A DNA stretch of 64,000 nucleotides from the NCBI RefSeq assembly GCF_001530125.1, contig NZ_LDUG01000019.1, forward strand, positions 156,415 through 220,414, written 5' to 3'. The stretch comes from Thiobacillus denitrificans (lineage in GTDB: Bacteria; Pseudomonadota; Gammaproteobacteria; Burkholderiales; Thiobacillaceae). Below are positions 29,467-36,840 of the stretch, piece after piece. The notes beneath the pieces were generated by a model. That model searched no databases. It saw only the letters and a program-made list of their open reading frames with translations, and had not been told where the DNA came from. The translations under genes were made by a program, and so were the position numbers. How positions within the stretch are numbered: position 1 is the first letter of the stretch; the number at the start of each line of letters is the position of its first letter.

Positions 29467-30918
29467 ATGAGCGAAGAAATCCTCGTCAACGTCACCCCGC
29501 AGGAAACCCGCGTCGCCGTGCTGCACCTGGGATCGGTGCAGGAACTGCATATCGAGCGCGCGCAATGCCGCGGGCTGGTGAGCAATGTCTACATGGGCCG
29601 CGTGGTGCGCGTGCTGCCGGGGATGCAGTCGGCCTTCATCGACATCGGCCTGGAGCGCGCGGCCTTCCTGCACGTGGCAGACATATGGGAAGAGCGCCAC
29701 GGCAGCGAGCCGGAGCGCCCGATCGAGCAGATCCTGCACGAGAGCCAGAGCCTGATGGTGCAGGTGGTCAAGGATCCGATCGGCACCAAGGGCGCGCGGC
29801 TGTCCACCCAGATCAGCTTTGCCGGGCGCTATCTGGTGTATCTGCCGCAGGAAAGCCACATCGGCATTTCGCAGAAAATCGAAGGCGAGGAAGAGCGCGA
29901 ACAGCTGCGCCAGAAGCTGCACCGGCTGATGCCGGCAGACGCCACCGGTGGCTTCATCGTGCGCACCATGGCCGAAACCGCGGAAGACGCCGAAATGCAG
30001 GCCGACATCGACTACCTGCGGCGGCTGTGGAGCAACATCCAGTCGCGCGGCAACTGCGAGGTGCCGTGCCTCCTGTATCAGGACCTCGACCTGTCGCTGC
30101 GCGTGCTGCGCGACTTCGTCAACCGCGACACCACCCGCATCCTGATCGACTCGCGCGAGACCTATCAGCGCATGGCCGAGTTCGCGCAGAACTACACCGC
30201 TGCCGTGCTCGACAAACTGCAGCATTTCGGCGCTGACCGTCCGCTGTTCGACCTGCACGCCATCGAGGACGAAATCGCCAAGGCGCTGGGGCGGCGCGTC
30301 GACCTGAAGTCCGGCGGTTACCTTATCTTCGACCAGACCGAGGCGCTGACCACCGTCGACGTCAACACCGGCGGCTTCGTCGGCGCGCGCAACTTCGACG
30401 ACACCATCTTCAAGACCAACCTCGAGGCCGCGCAGTCCATCGCGCGCCAGCTGCGCCTGCGCAACCTCGGCGGCATCATCATCATCGACTTCATCGACAT
30501 GGACAACGCCGAGCACCAGGAAGCGGTGCTGACCGAGCTGAAGAAGACCCTGGCGCGCGACCCCACCCGCAGCACCATCAGCGGCTTCTCCGCGCTGGGG
30601 CTGGTCGAGATGACGCGCAAGCGGACTCGCGAGTCGCTGGCGCACATTCTCTGCGAGCCTTGCCCTACCTGCGCCGGGCGCGGCGAAATCAAGACCGCGC
30701 AGACCGTGTGCTACGACGTGCTGCGCGAAATCCTGCGCGAGGCGCGCCAGTTCGACGCGCGCGAATACCGCATCATCGCCTCGCAAAGCGTGATCGACCT
30801 GTTCCTCGACGAAGAGTCCGGCAGCCTCGCCCAGCTCATCGATTTCATCGGCAAGCCGGTGTCGCTGCAGGTCGAAACCACCTACCCGCAGGAGCAGTAC
30901 GACATTATCCTGTTGTGA
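29467..30918 (+). CDS. rng: Ribonuclease G
   Basis: 483 residues, near E. coli RNase G (489) and without the long C-terminal scaffold of RNase E. An S1 domain lies at about 35-120 (GLVSNVYMGRVVRVLPGMQ). The catalytic DNase I-like domain has VDVNTGGFVG and IIIIDFIDMDN with the Mg-binding Asp residues. The Zn-link cysteines are in CEPCPTCAGRG. It matures the 16S rRNA 5' end and degrades mRNAs. The stop codon is the first triplet of a heptamer tandem repeat. Confidence 0.95.
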   Translation: MSEEILVNVTPQETRVAVLHLGSVQELHIERAQCRGLVSNVYMGRVVRVLPGMQSAFIDIGLERAAFLHVADIWEERHGSEPERPIEQILHESQSLMVQVVKDPIGTKGARLSTQISFAGRYLVYLPQESHIGISQKIEGEEEREQLRQKLHRLMPADATGGFIVRTMAETAEDAEMQADIDYLRRLWSNIQSRGNCEVPCLLYQDLDLSLRVLRDFVNRDTTRILIDSRETYQRMAEFAQNYTAAVLDKLQHFGADRPLFDLHAIEDEIAKALGRRVDLKSGGYLIFDQTEALTTVDVNTGGFVGARNFDDTIFKTNLEAAQSIARQLRLRNLGGIIIIDFIDMDNAEHQEAVLTELKKTLARDPTRSTISGFSALGLVEMTRKRTRESLAHILCEPCPTCAGRGEIKTAQTVCYDVLREILREARQFDAREYRIIASQSVIDLFLDEESGSLAQLIDFIGKPVSLQVETTYPQEQYDIILL

Positions 30919-30957
30919 GGCGTGAGGCGTGAGGCGTGAGGTGTGAGGTGTGAGGTG
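30916..30957 (+). repeat. Heptamer tandem repeat (TGAGGCG/TGAGGTG) x6 at the rng stop
   Basis: Three TGAGGCG units are followed by three TGAGGTG units without interruption. The first unit contains the rng stop codon. With 7-base units each gain or loss changes only the 3' untranslated part, so protein length is unaffected. Confidence 0.9.
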
Positions 30958-30961
30958 TTAC

Positions 30962-31004
30962 TCCCCTCCCCCGCAAGCGGGGGAGGGGCCGGGGGAGAGG
31001 GGCT
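30962..31004. terminator. G/C-rich hairpin downstream of rng
   Basis: CCCCTCCCCCGC pairs with GCGGGGGAGGGG around an AA loop, followed by a second G-rich arm (CCGGGGGAGAGGGG) and a short TTTT. It resembles a widespread intergenic repeat and could end the leuS-rng transcript. Confidence 0.5.
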
Positions 31005-31040
31005 TTTGAATCGCGGCTTGCGCAATCTGTATGCATTGAT

Positions 31041-31667
31041 ATGAAACCCCACGCTCCCGCTTACTGGCACACCGCCTGCGCCGAGCTTGCCGCCGCCGAC
31101 CCGGTGATGGCCGCCCTGATCGCACGCTATCCCGACGCCATCCTCGCCAATCGCGGCGACCCGTTCCAGACGCTGGCCCGCGCCATCGTCGGCCAGCAGA
31201 TTTCGGTCAAGGCGGCCGACAGCGTGTGGGCGCGCTTCGCCGGCTACGCGCAGACCGTCAGCCCCGAACACATCGCCACCCTGGAACTCGACGCGCTCGC
31301 CGCCTGCGGCCTGTCGCGCCGCAAGGCCGAATATCTTCGCGACCTCGCCGGACATTTCGCCGATGGTCGCGTCGAACCGACGCGCTGGAAAAAAATGGAA
31401 GACGAAGCCGTCATCGCCGAACTCATCGACGTACGCGGCATCGGCCGCTGGACCGCCGAGATGTTCCTGATCTTCAGCCTGCGTCGCCCCGACGTTTGGC
31501 CGGTCGACGACATCGGCCTGCAAAAAGCCGTCGCGATGCATTACTTCGCTGGCGAACGCCCCACCCCCAAGGCCCTGCGCCAGCACGGCGAACGCCATAC
31601 GCCCTGGCGCACCGTCGCCACCTGGTATCTGTGGCGCAGCCTGGATCCGGCGGTGGTGCAGTATTGA
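31041..31667 (+). CDS. alkA: DNA-3-methyladenine glycosylase II (AlkA-type HhH-GPD)
   Basis: 208 residues, covering the HhH-GPD domain without the N-terminal domain of E. coli AlkA. The helix-hairpin-helix is DVRGIGRWTAEMFLIFSL, followed by VWPVDDIGLQKA with the catalytic Asp. AIVGQQISVKAADSVW is the other conserved helix. It excises alkylated bases such as 3-methyladenine. The start is an ATG 30 bp after the hairpin region. It converges with the GGDEF/EAL gene. Confidence 0.9.
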   Translation: MKPHAPAYWHTACAELAAADPVMAALIARYPDAILANRGDPFQTLARAIVGQQISVKAADSVWARFAGYAQTVSPEHIATLELDALAACGLSRRKAEYLRDLAGHFADGRVEPTRWKKMEDEAVIAELIDVRGIGRWTAEMFLIFSLRRPDVWPVDDIGLQKAVAMHYFAGERPTPKALRQHGERHTPWRTVATWYLWRSLDPAVVQY

Positions 31668-31709
31668 ACAGGAAGCACGAATACGGCGGCCTTTCCCCAG
31701 CGTTTGCAA

Positions 31710-34130
31710 TCAGGCGCCGGCGTTGATCAGTCGCTTCGGCGCAGTTTGTGACAACAGCAAGGTGGTGAGGCTGTCGGCGTCCATCGGCCGTGCGAAGAAG
31801 TAGCCCTGGTAATCGTGGCAATTCTCGCTTTGCAACAGCGCCAATTGTTCCGCCGTTTCCACGCCCTCGGCGATGACCTGCAGCCGCATCGCCTGCGCCA
31901 GCGCGATAATGGCTTTGACAATCGCCAGATCCTCGCTGTCGGTGGCCAGGTCGCGGATGAAGCTTTGATCGATTTTCACCCGATCGATCGGGAAGCGCTT
32001 GAGATAGCTCAGCGAGGAATAGCCGGTGCCAAAATCGTCGATCGCCAGCGATGCGCCGAGCGCCTTGATTTCCTGCAGGGTATGCCGCGTGTCGTCGCTG
32101 TTTTCGAGCAGAATGCTTTCGGTGATTTCCAGCTCCAGTGCGCCTGGCGGGATGCCGGAGGATTCGATCGCCTGTTTCACCGTGTCATGGAACAGCAGGT
32201 CACGGAATTGCCGCGAAGCGACATTCACCGACATGACGATGTCGTCATGGCCCGCCTCGTGCCAGCGCTTGAGTTGTTCGCATGCGGTTTTCAGCACCCA
32301 TTTGCCGATCGGGACGATCAGCCCGGTTTCTTCCGCCAGCGGGATGAATTGCGCCGGGGAAATCGAATCCCCGGCGCTGTCCCGCCAGCGCAGCAAGGCC
32401 TCGACGCCGGTGATGCGGCCGTTTCGGGCATCCACTTGCGGCTGGTAATGCAGGAACAGTTCGTCCCGCTCGACCGCCCGCCGCAACTCGGTCTCCAGAC
32501 GCAGTCGTTGCTGCGCGTTGGTGGTCATGTCCTGCGAGTAGAACTGATAGTTGTTGCGGCCGCTTTCCTTGGCGTGATACATCGCCGAGTCGGCGAATTT
32601 GAGCAGCGAATCGCCATCTTCGGTATCCGTGGGGTACAGCACGACACCGATGCTGGCGCCGCTGAATATTTCGCGGCCGCCGATCGCAACCGGCGTGGTG
32701 AACTGCGCCAGTACGAGCTGCGCGAGGTGAGCGACATGCTGAATATCCGTGACATCGGTAAACAGCAGCGCAAATTCATCGCCGCCGAGGCGCGACACGG
32801 TATCGGTTTCCCGAATGCTGCGCTGCAGCCGCGCGGCGATCTCGCACAACAACGCGTCACCTGCATCGTGCCCCATGGTGTCGTTGATCACTTTGAAACG
32901 GTCCATGTCGAGCATCATCAGTGCGACGAATCGGTTGCGGCGCTTGGCATCAACCAGCGCCTGCTGCATGCGGTCGGTGAACAGAATCCGGTTGGGCAGC
33001 CCCGTCAGGTTGTCATAAAAGGCGAGCCGATGGAGGTCGGCTTCGGCCTGCTTGCGCGCGCTGATGTCGATGAAGGCGACCACGGTGCCGACCAGTTCGC
33101 CGTCCTTGGTCATCGGGTGCGACCAGTACTCGACCGGAAAGCTCGAGCCATCCGCGCGCCAGTGCACTTCGTCATTGCGATGGCAGGTTTGCCCGGCAAG
33201 CGTGGCAACGCGCACCGCGCATGCTTCGATCGGATAGTGTCGTCCGTCCGGATGCGTGTGATGAATCAGCTCGTGAATGCGCTTGCCGACCAGATCGCTC
33301 TCGCTGCCGTAGCCCAGCAGGCGCAAGCAGGCCGGATTGGCGAACGTGCAAATGCCCTGGGTATCCGCGCCGTAGATGGCTTCGGACGTGGAATCCAGCA
33401 GCAGGCGCACGCGAACCTCGCTGTCGCGCAGCGCATCGAGCGTGGCGTGGGTTTTTGCCAGCATGTCGTTGGTGGCGGAGACGAGGACGTCGAGTTCATC
33501 CGGTTGGGGCCGCGGCGCGCGCGCCAGGGCGAGCGGCGCGGTGGCGGCGGCCGGATCGATATGGCGCAGGTAGTCGACAACGGTGGCCAGGTGACGCGTG
33601 ATCAGGCGGTGGAACAGCACGAACACGAAGAGCGCCACCAGAAAGGTACGCAGTGCATTGTCCAGCAGGACCTGGATCGCCTGGCGAAAAAGCTGCTGGT
33701 AGATGTCGTCCAGCGTGGCCACCACCGTCAGCGTGCCGATTTCGTGCGGCCGGCCTTGATATTCATAACGCATCGGGTAGTGGCGTTCGATCACGCGGAC
33801 CGAATCGCGGCTACCAGCCTGTGCATGCAGCTGGCCATTTTCATGGACGGCGGCATGCACGATATTCGGCACCTGCAGCATGCCTTCGAGCTGGATCTGG
33901 ACCTCCTTGTTGTTGGTCGCCCAGAGCGATTGCGTAAGCGAGCGCAGGTGCACCTCGCCGATCTGCTGGAATTGGGCTTCGACGTCATGCAGTTGGCGCC
34001 GGTATTCCTGGTAGAGCTGGATCGCGGTCATCACCAGCACCATCGCGGCGCTGAAGAGGATGATGGCGACGATGAGCCGTCGCGCCAGGGGGGATTTCAG
34101 CGGGTGCGAAACAAGCGACGGGTAGCTCAT
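31710..34130 (-). CDS. Membrane PAS-GGDEF-EAL cyclic-di-GMP protein
   Basis: 806 residues from ATG 34130. Two membrane segments (about 18-40 and 150-175) enclose a periplasmic sensor part. A PAS domain follows (about 225-345, LLLDSTSEAIYGAD ... GTVVAFIDISARKQAEA). The GGDEF domain (about 355-515) has an intact RLGGDEFALLF. The EAL domain (about 530-785) has GVEALLRW, and the DDFGTGYSSLSYLKRFPID loop suggests an active phosphodiesterase. Both activities may therefore be present. Its ATG overlaps the stop of the binding-protein gene upstream (ATGA). The two probably form a sensor unit in which a periplasmic protein signals to the membrane enzyme. Confidence 0.92.
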   Translation of the reverse strand: MSYPSLVSHPLKSPLARRLIVAIILFSAAMVLVMTAIQLYQEYRRQLHDVEAQFQQIGEVHLRSLTQSLWATNNKEVQIQLEGMLQVPNIVHAAVHENGQLHAQAGSRDSVRVIERHYPMRYEYQGRPHEIGTLTVVATLDDIYQQLFRQAIQVLLDNALRTFLVALFVFVLFHRLITRHLATVVDYLRHIDPAAATAPLALARAPRPQPDELDVLVSATNDMLAKTHATLDALRDSEVRVRLLLDSTSEAIYGADTQGICTFANPACLRLLGYGSESDLVGKRIHELIHHTHPDGRHYPIEACAVRVATLAGQTCHRNDEVHWRADGSSFPVEYWSHPMTKDGELVGTVVAFIDISARKQAEADLHRLAFYDNLTGLPNRILFTDRMQQALVDAKRRNRFVALMMLDMDRFKVINDTMGHDAGDALLCEIAARLQRSIRETDTVSRLGGDEFALLFTDVTDIQHVAHLAQLVLAQFTTPVAIGGREIFSGASIGVVLYPTDTEDGDSLLKFADSAMYHAKESGRNNYQFYSQDMTTNAQQRLRLETELRRAVERDELFLHYQPQVDARNGRITGVEALLRWRDSAGDSISPAQFIPLAEETGLIVPIGKWVLKTACEQLKRWHEAGHDDIVMSVNVASRQFRDLLFHDTVKQAIESSGIPPGALELEITESILLENSDDTRHTLQEIKALGASLAIDDFGTGYSSLSYLKRFPIDRVKIDQSFIRDLATDSEDLAIVKAIIALAQAMRLQVIAEGVETAEQLALLQSENCHDYQGYFFARPMDADSLTTLLLSQTAPKRLINAGA

Positions 34131-34882
34131 TTGGCGGCGGGCCCCGTGAGCGACAGCACTTTTTCGCGGTACAGGCGATCGTATAGCCCCTCGGCCTTGA
34201 TCGCGCGCAACGCCTCCGCGAGCCTGGGCACCAGCGCCGCGTGGCGTTTGTGCAGGTAGATGAACATTTCGCGCGTGGCCAGCGGCGGGTCGAGCGCATG
34301 CACCCCTTTGATGTCCTGCTGCCGCACCAGCGCGTCGCCCAGCCAGCGGGCATGCAGCGCGACCTCGATGCGGTCGAGTTCGAGCAGACGAAACAGCTGC
34401 GCCGCATCGTCGACGCTGATGACGTGGGGCGCGCCGGCCAATTGCTGTTCGTAGATTTTCCAGCCCTTGATGTGCCCCACCTGCCGTTGCCGGATTACGT
34501 CCCAGCGCGCGGGAATCGAAGCATCCTTGCTGAATGCGGTGAAGCTCCAGTCGAGCAGCTTCTCCGGCACCCGAACCAGGTTGGGGTATTGCGCCTCGAG
34601 CCCGGCGATGCGCGCCAGATCGCCGTCTCCGATGCCGGCGTTGGCGTTGTGGAGTGCGCGTTCCGCCGGCAGTTTCACCAGCTTCAGCTCGACCCCGGCA
34701 CGACGAAACGCTTCGCCGGCCACGGCATCGAGAAAGCCGCTTTGATCGGGTGCGGTGAAGGGCGGCGCGTTGGTGTCGTTGAGCACGAGTACTGGCAGCG
34801 CGGCAGCCCGCGCCAGACCCGCCATCAGCAAAAGGATGCTGGCAATAATGATAAGGGAACGGCTGATCAACATGGTCTCCAT
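34127..34882 (-). CDS. Periplasmic solute-binding-like protein partner of the GGDEF/EAL protein
   Basis: 251 residues from TTG/ATG near 34882 (ATG at 34882; a second in-frame ATG at 34873). The signal peptide has a hydrophobic core about 8-26, cleaved near ARA-AALP. The body is a type 3 (SBP_bac_3) solute-binding fold: VLVLNDTNAPPFTAPDQSG at the start, GFLDAVAGEAFRRAGVELKLVKLPAERAL as the usual second block (partly quoted). No ABC transporter genes are near. Coupling to the c-di-GMP enzyme suggests ligand sensing rather than transport; this is inference. Confidence 0.82.
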   Translation of the reverse strand: METMLISRSLIIIASILLLMAGLARAAALPVLVLNDTNAPPFTAPDQSGFLDAVAGEAFRRAGVELKLVKLPAERALHNANAGIGDGDLARIAGLEAQYPNLVRVPEKLLDWSFTAFSKDASIPARWDVIRQRQVGHIKGWKIYEQQLAGAPHVISVDDAAQLFRLLELDRIEVALHARWLGDALVRQQDIKGVHALDPPLATREMFIYLHKRHAALVPRLAEALRAIKAEGLYDRLYREKVLSLTGPAAK

Positions 34883-35029
34883 GAACGACTTCGAGCCGGT
34901 TCATGCAAGGTGATAGCGGCTCGCGGGAGAAAATCTGAAGGGCGGGTGCGCCGGCGAAGGCGTTGCGAGGGCCGAAATACGCGATTGCAGCCCCTTGCAG
35001 GGTCGGGCGTGCCGGGACGCCCTTTTTCC

Positions 35030-35803
35030 TCAGGCGGGCAGGCTGATCTCCGCCACCACCGGCGCGTGATCCGAGGGCCGTTCCAGCTTGCGCATGTCGC
35101 GATCGATGCTGGCGGCGGTGCAGGCGGCGGCCAGCGGCGCAGACAGCAGAATGTGGTCGATGCGCAGGCCGTGGTTGCGGCGGAAACCCATCATGCGGTA
35201 ATCCCACCAGGAGAAAGTTTTCTCGGGCTGTTCGAACAGGCGGAAGCTGTCCTGTAAACCCAGCGCCAATAGATTTCGAAACCGGTCGCGTTCCGGCGCC
35301 GACACCAGCACACTGTCCTTCCACGCCTCGGGGTCGTGCACGTCGCGGTCTTCCGGGGCGACGTTGTAGTCGCCGAGCACGGCGAGTTTGGGGTGGCGCG
35401 CCAGCTCGTCCTTCAACCAGGCGGCCAGCGCGTCGAACCAGGCGAGCTTGTAGGGGTATTTGTCGGAATCGAGGCTTTGCCCGTTGGGGCAATACACGCA
35501 CACCAGCCGCACGCCGTCGACGGTGGCGACGATGACGCGCTTCTGTTCGTCTTCGTATCCCGGGATGCCGACGCTGACGTCGGTCAGTTCGCTGCGGCTG
35601 ACGAGGGCGACGCCGTTATAGGTTTTTTGCCCGGCGAAGGCGACGCGGTAGCCGGCCGCCTCCAGCTCGGCGACCGGAAAATTGTCGTCGGTGAGTTTGG
35701 TTTCCTGCAGGCACACCGCGTCGGGCTGGCGGGTGGCGAGAAAGTCCAGCAGCTGGGGCAGACGGACCTTGAGGGAGTTGACGTTCCAGGCGGCGAGTTT
35801 CAT
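35030..35803 (-). CDS. xth: Exodeoxyribonuclease III
   Basis: 257 residues. The endonuclease/exonuclease/phosphatase fold begins [29 protein letters not shown] has the Mg-binding Glu. [20 protein letters not shown] and the RIDHILLS plus [10 protein letters not shown] end motifs are complete. It cleaves DNA at abasic sites and degrades 3' ends in base excision repair. The gene starts next to a repeat cluster that separates it from the DUF4124 gene. Confidence 0.95.
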   Translation of the reverse strand: MKLAAWNVNSLKVRLPQLLDFLATRQPDAVCLQETKLTDDNFPVAELEAAGYRVAFAGQKTYNGVALVSRSELTDVSVGIPGYEDEQKRVIVATVDGVRLVCVYCPNGQSLDSDKYPYKLAWFDALAAWLKDELARHPKLAVLGDYNVAPEDRDVHDPEAWKDSVLVSAPERDRFRNLLALGLQDSFRLFEQPEKTFSWWDYRMMGFRRNHGLRIDHILLSAPLAAACTAASIDRDMRKLERPSDHAPVVAEISLPA

Positions 35804-35818
35804 GCCGCGGAGTGTAGC

Positions 35819-35952
35819 GCATACGATTCCACATGGGCTTTAGCCCATAGTGGATCGGAGTACCCACAAGGGGCATCGCGATCCTTTAGGGCAGCCGTGC
35901 GGGCATGCGTCTCCATGCGCGCTACAGCGCGTAGTGGATCAGGCGTCCCTCA
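35819..35952 (-). repeat. Palindromic repeat family A, two adjacent copies
   Basis: Read on the minus strand, 35891-35819 contains CCTAAAGGA, then GGGTACTCCGATCCAC, then an inner hairpin ATGGGCTAAAGCCCAT and GTGGAATCGTATGC. A second, diverged unit (35952-35903) has GATCCACTA, inner stem GCGCTGTAGCGC and ATGGAGACGCATGC. The outer words are shared with the other copies while the inner stems differ but remain paired. Confidence 0.8.
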
Positions 35953-35966
35953 AGGCGGCGGGGCGC

Positions 35967-36491
35967 TTACTGGGGTGCGGGTGCGGGGGCAGGCGCCGCT
36001 GCCGGCACCGGCTTGCGGCCGGGCGGGGCGGATTTTGGATAGCCGGCGCGATCCAGCATGGCTTGCCACTGGCCGGTTTCAAAGCCGTCGATCTTGTCGC
36101 TGCCGACCACCAGCACCGGCACGCTCAGGCGCCCGGTGAGCTTTTGCAGTTCGGCCTGGGATTCGGGGCTGGCCTGCGGATCCTTGTTGCTGAAGGGCAC
36201 GCCGCGCTCGGTGAGCAGTTGCCGCGCCTGGTCGCAGGGGGCGCCGCAGGCGCTGGCGTACAGGGTCACCGGGTTTTTCTCGCGCGCAGTTTTGGTGGCG
36301 TAGGATTCGCCGACTTCGATGACGCTGCCCTTGAATGACTTTTGCTGGGCGTTCTTGATGCTGGGCGGAGGCGGCTGGTCGCTGTATACCGTGCGGCCCT
36401 GCGCGTCCTTCCACTGATATAGCTGGGCGGCGGCAAGCGGCGCGCTTGCCACCGCCACCCATACCGCCATCATGATGAGTCCTGCTTTCAT
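35967..36491 (-). CDS. DUF4124-glutaredoxin-like periplasmic protein
   Basis: 174 residues with a signal peptide (cleavage near PLAAA). The N-terminal DUF4124 segment is LYQWKDAQGRTVYSDQPPPP. The central to C-terminal part resembles glutaredoxin: PVTLYASACGAPCDQARQLL with a CxxxC-spaced pair (ACGAPC), LTERGVPFSNKDP, and SVPVLVVGSDKIDGF with the cis-Pro. The tail is Pro/Ala-rich. Such fusions occur in betaproteobacteria and are thought to act on periplasmic thiols; the substrate is unknown. The cysteine spacing differs from the CPYC of true glutaredoxins. Confidence 0.82.
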   Translation of the reverse strand: MKAGLIMMAVWVAVASAPLAAAQLYQWKDAQGRTVYSDQPPPPSIKNAQQKSFKGSVIEVGESYATKTAREKNPVTLYASACGAPCDQARQLLTERGVPFSNKDPQASPESQAELQKLTGRLSVPVLVVGSDKIDGFETGQWQAMLDRAGYPKSAPPGRKPVPAAAPAPAPAPQ

Positions 36492-36546
36492 GCCGTGCTC
36501 CCGAAAGACGTGATTCCCTTGTTAACGGCCAGCGCGGGGTGAAGCT

Positions 36547-36840
36547 TTACCCGCAAGGGGTAGGCCTAAGTTGTAAAGACGACAAGTCGTCAACAACTTC
36601 GCACTAAAGCCGCTGAAGCCCTAAGGAAACACTGATTAATTCGATATAGCCGTCATTGCGAGCGAAGCGCGGCAATCCAGCGCATTGATTAAGCGGGCAT
36701 TTCTGGATTGCCGCGTCGCTTCGCTCCTCGCAAAGACGGATTAATCAGCGTCTCCCTAAAGGATCGCGATGCCCCTTGTGGGTACTCCGATCCACTATGG
36801 GCTAAAACCCATGTGGAATCGTATGCGTCAACAACCACGC
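36547..36840. repeat. Mosaic repeat cluster (families B, C and A) between the DUF4124 gene and prlC
   Basis: Three kinds of palindrome fill this gap, with no gene. 36547-36622: family B mini-hairpins (ACCCGCAAGGGGT, GACGACAAGTCGTC, AAGCCGCTGAAGC). 36615-36757: an inverted repeat with outer arms AACACTGATTAAT / ATTAATCAGCGT enclosing the common CGTCATTGCGAGCGAAGCG / CGCTTCGCTCCTCGCAAAGACG pair. 36754-36827: family A with inner stem ATGGG/CCCAT. The last unit ends about 14 bp from the prlC stop codon. Confidence 0.8.

Noticed and set aside
31815-34259. An 814-codon plus-strand frame opposite the GGDEF/EAL gene
   Set aside because: Long but of composition expected from the complement of a GC-rich gene; the GGDEF and EAL motifs on the minus strand are unambiguous.
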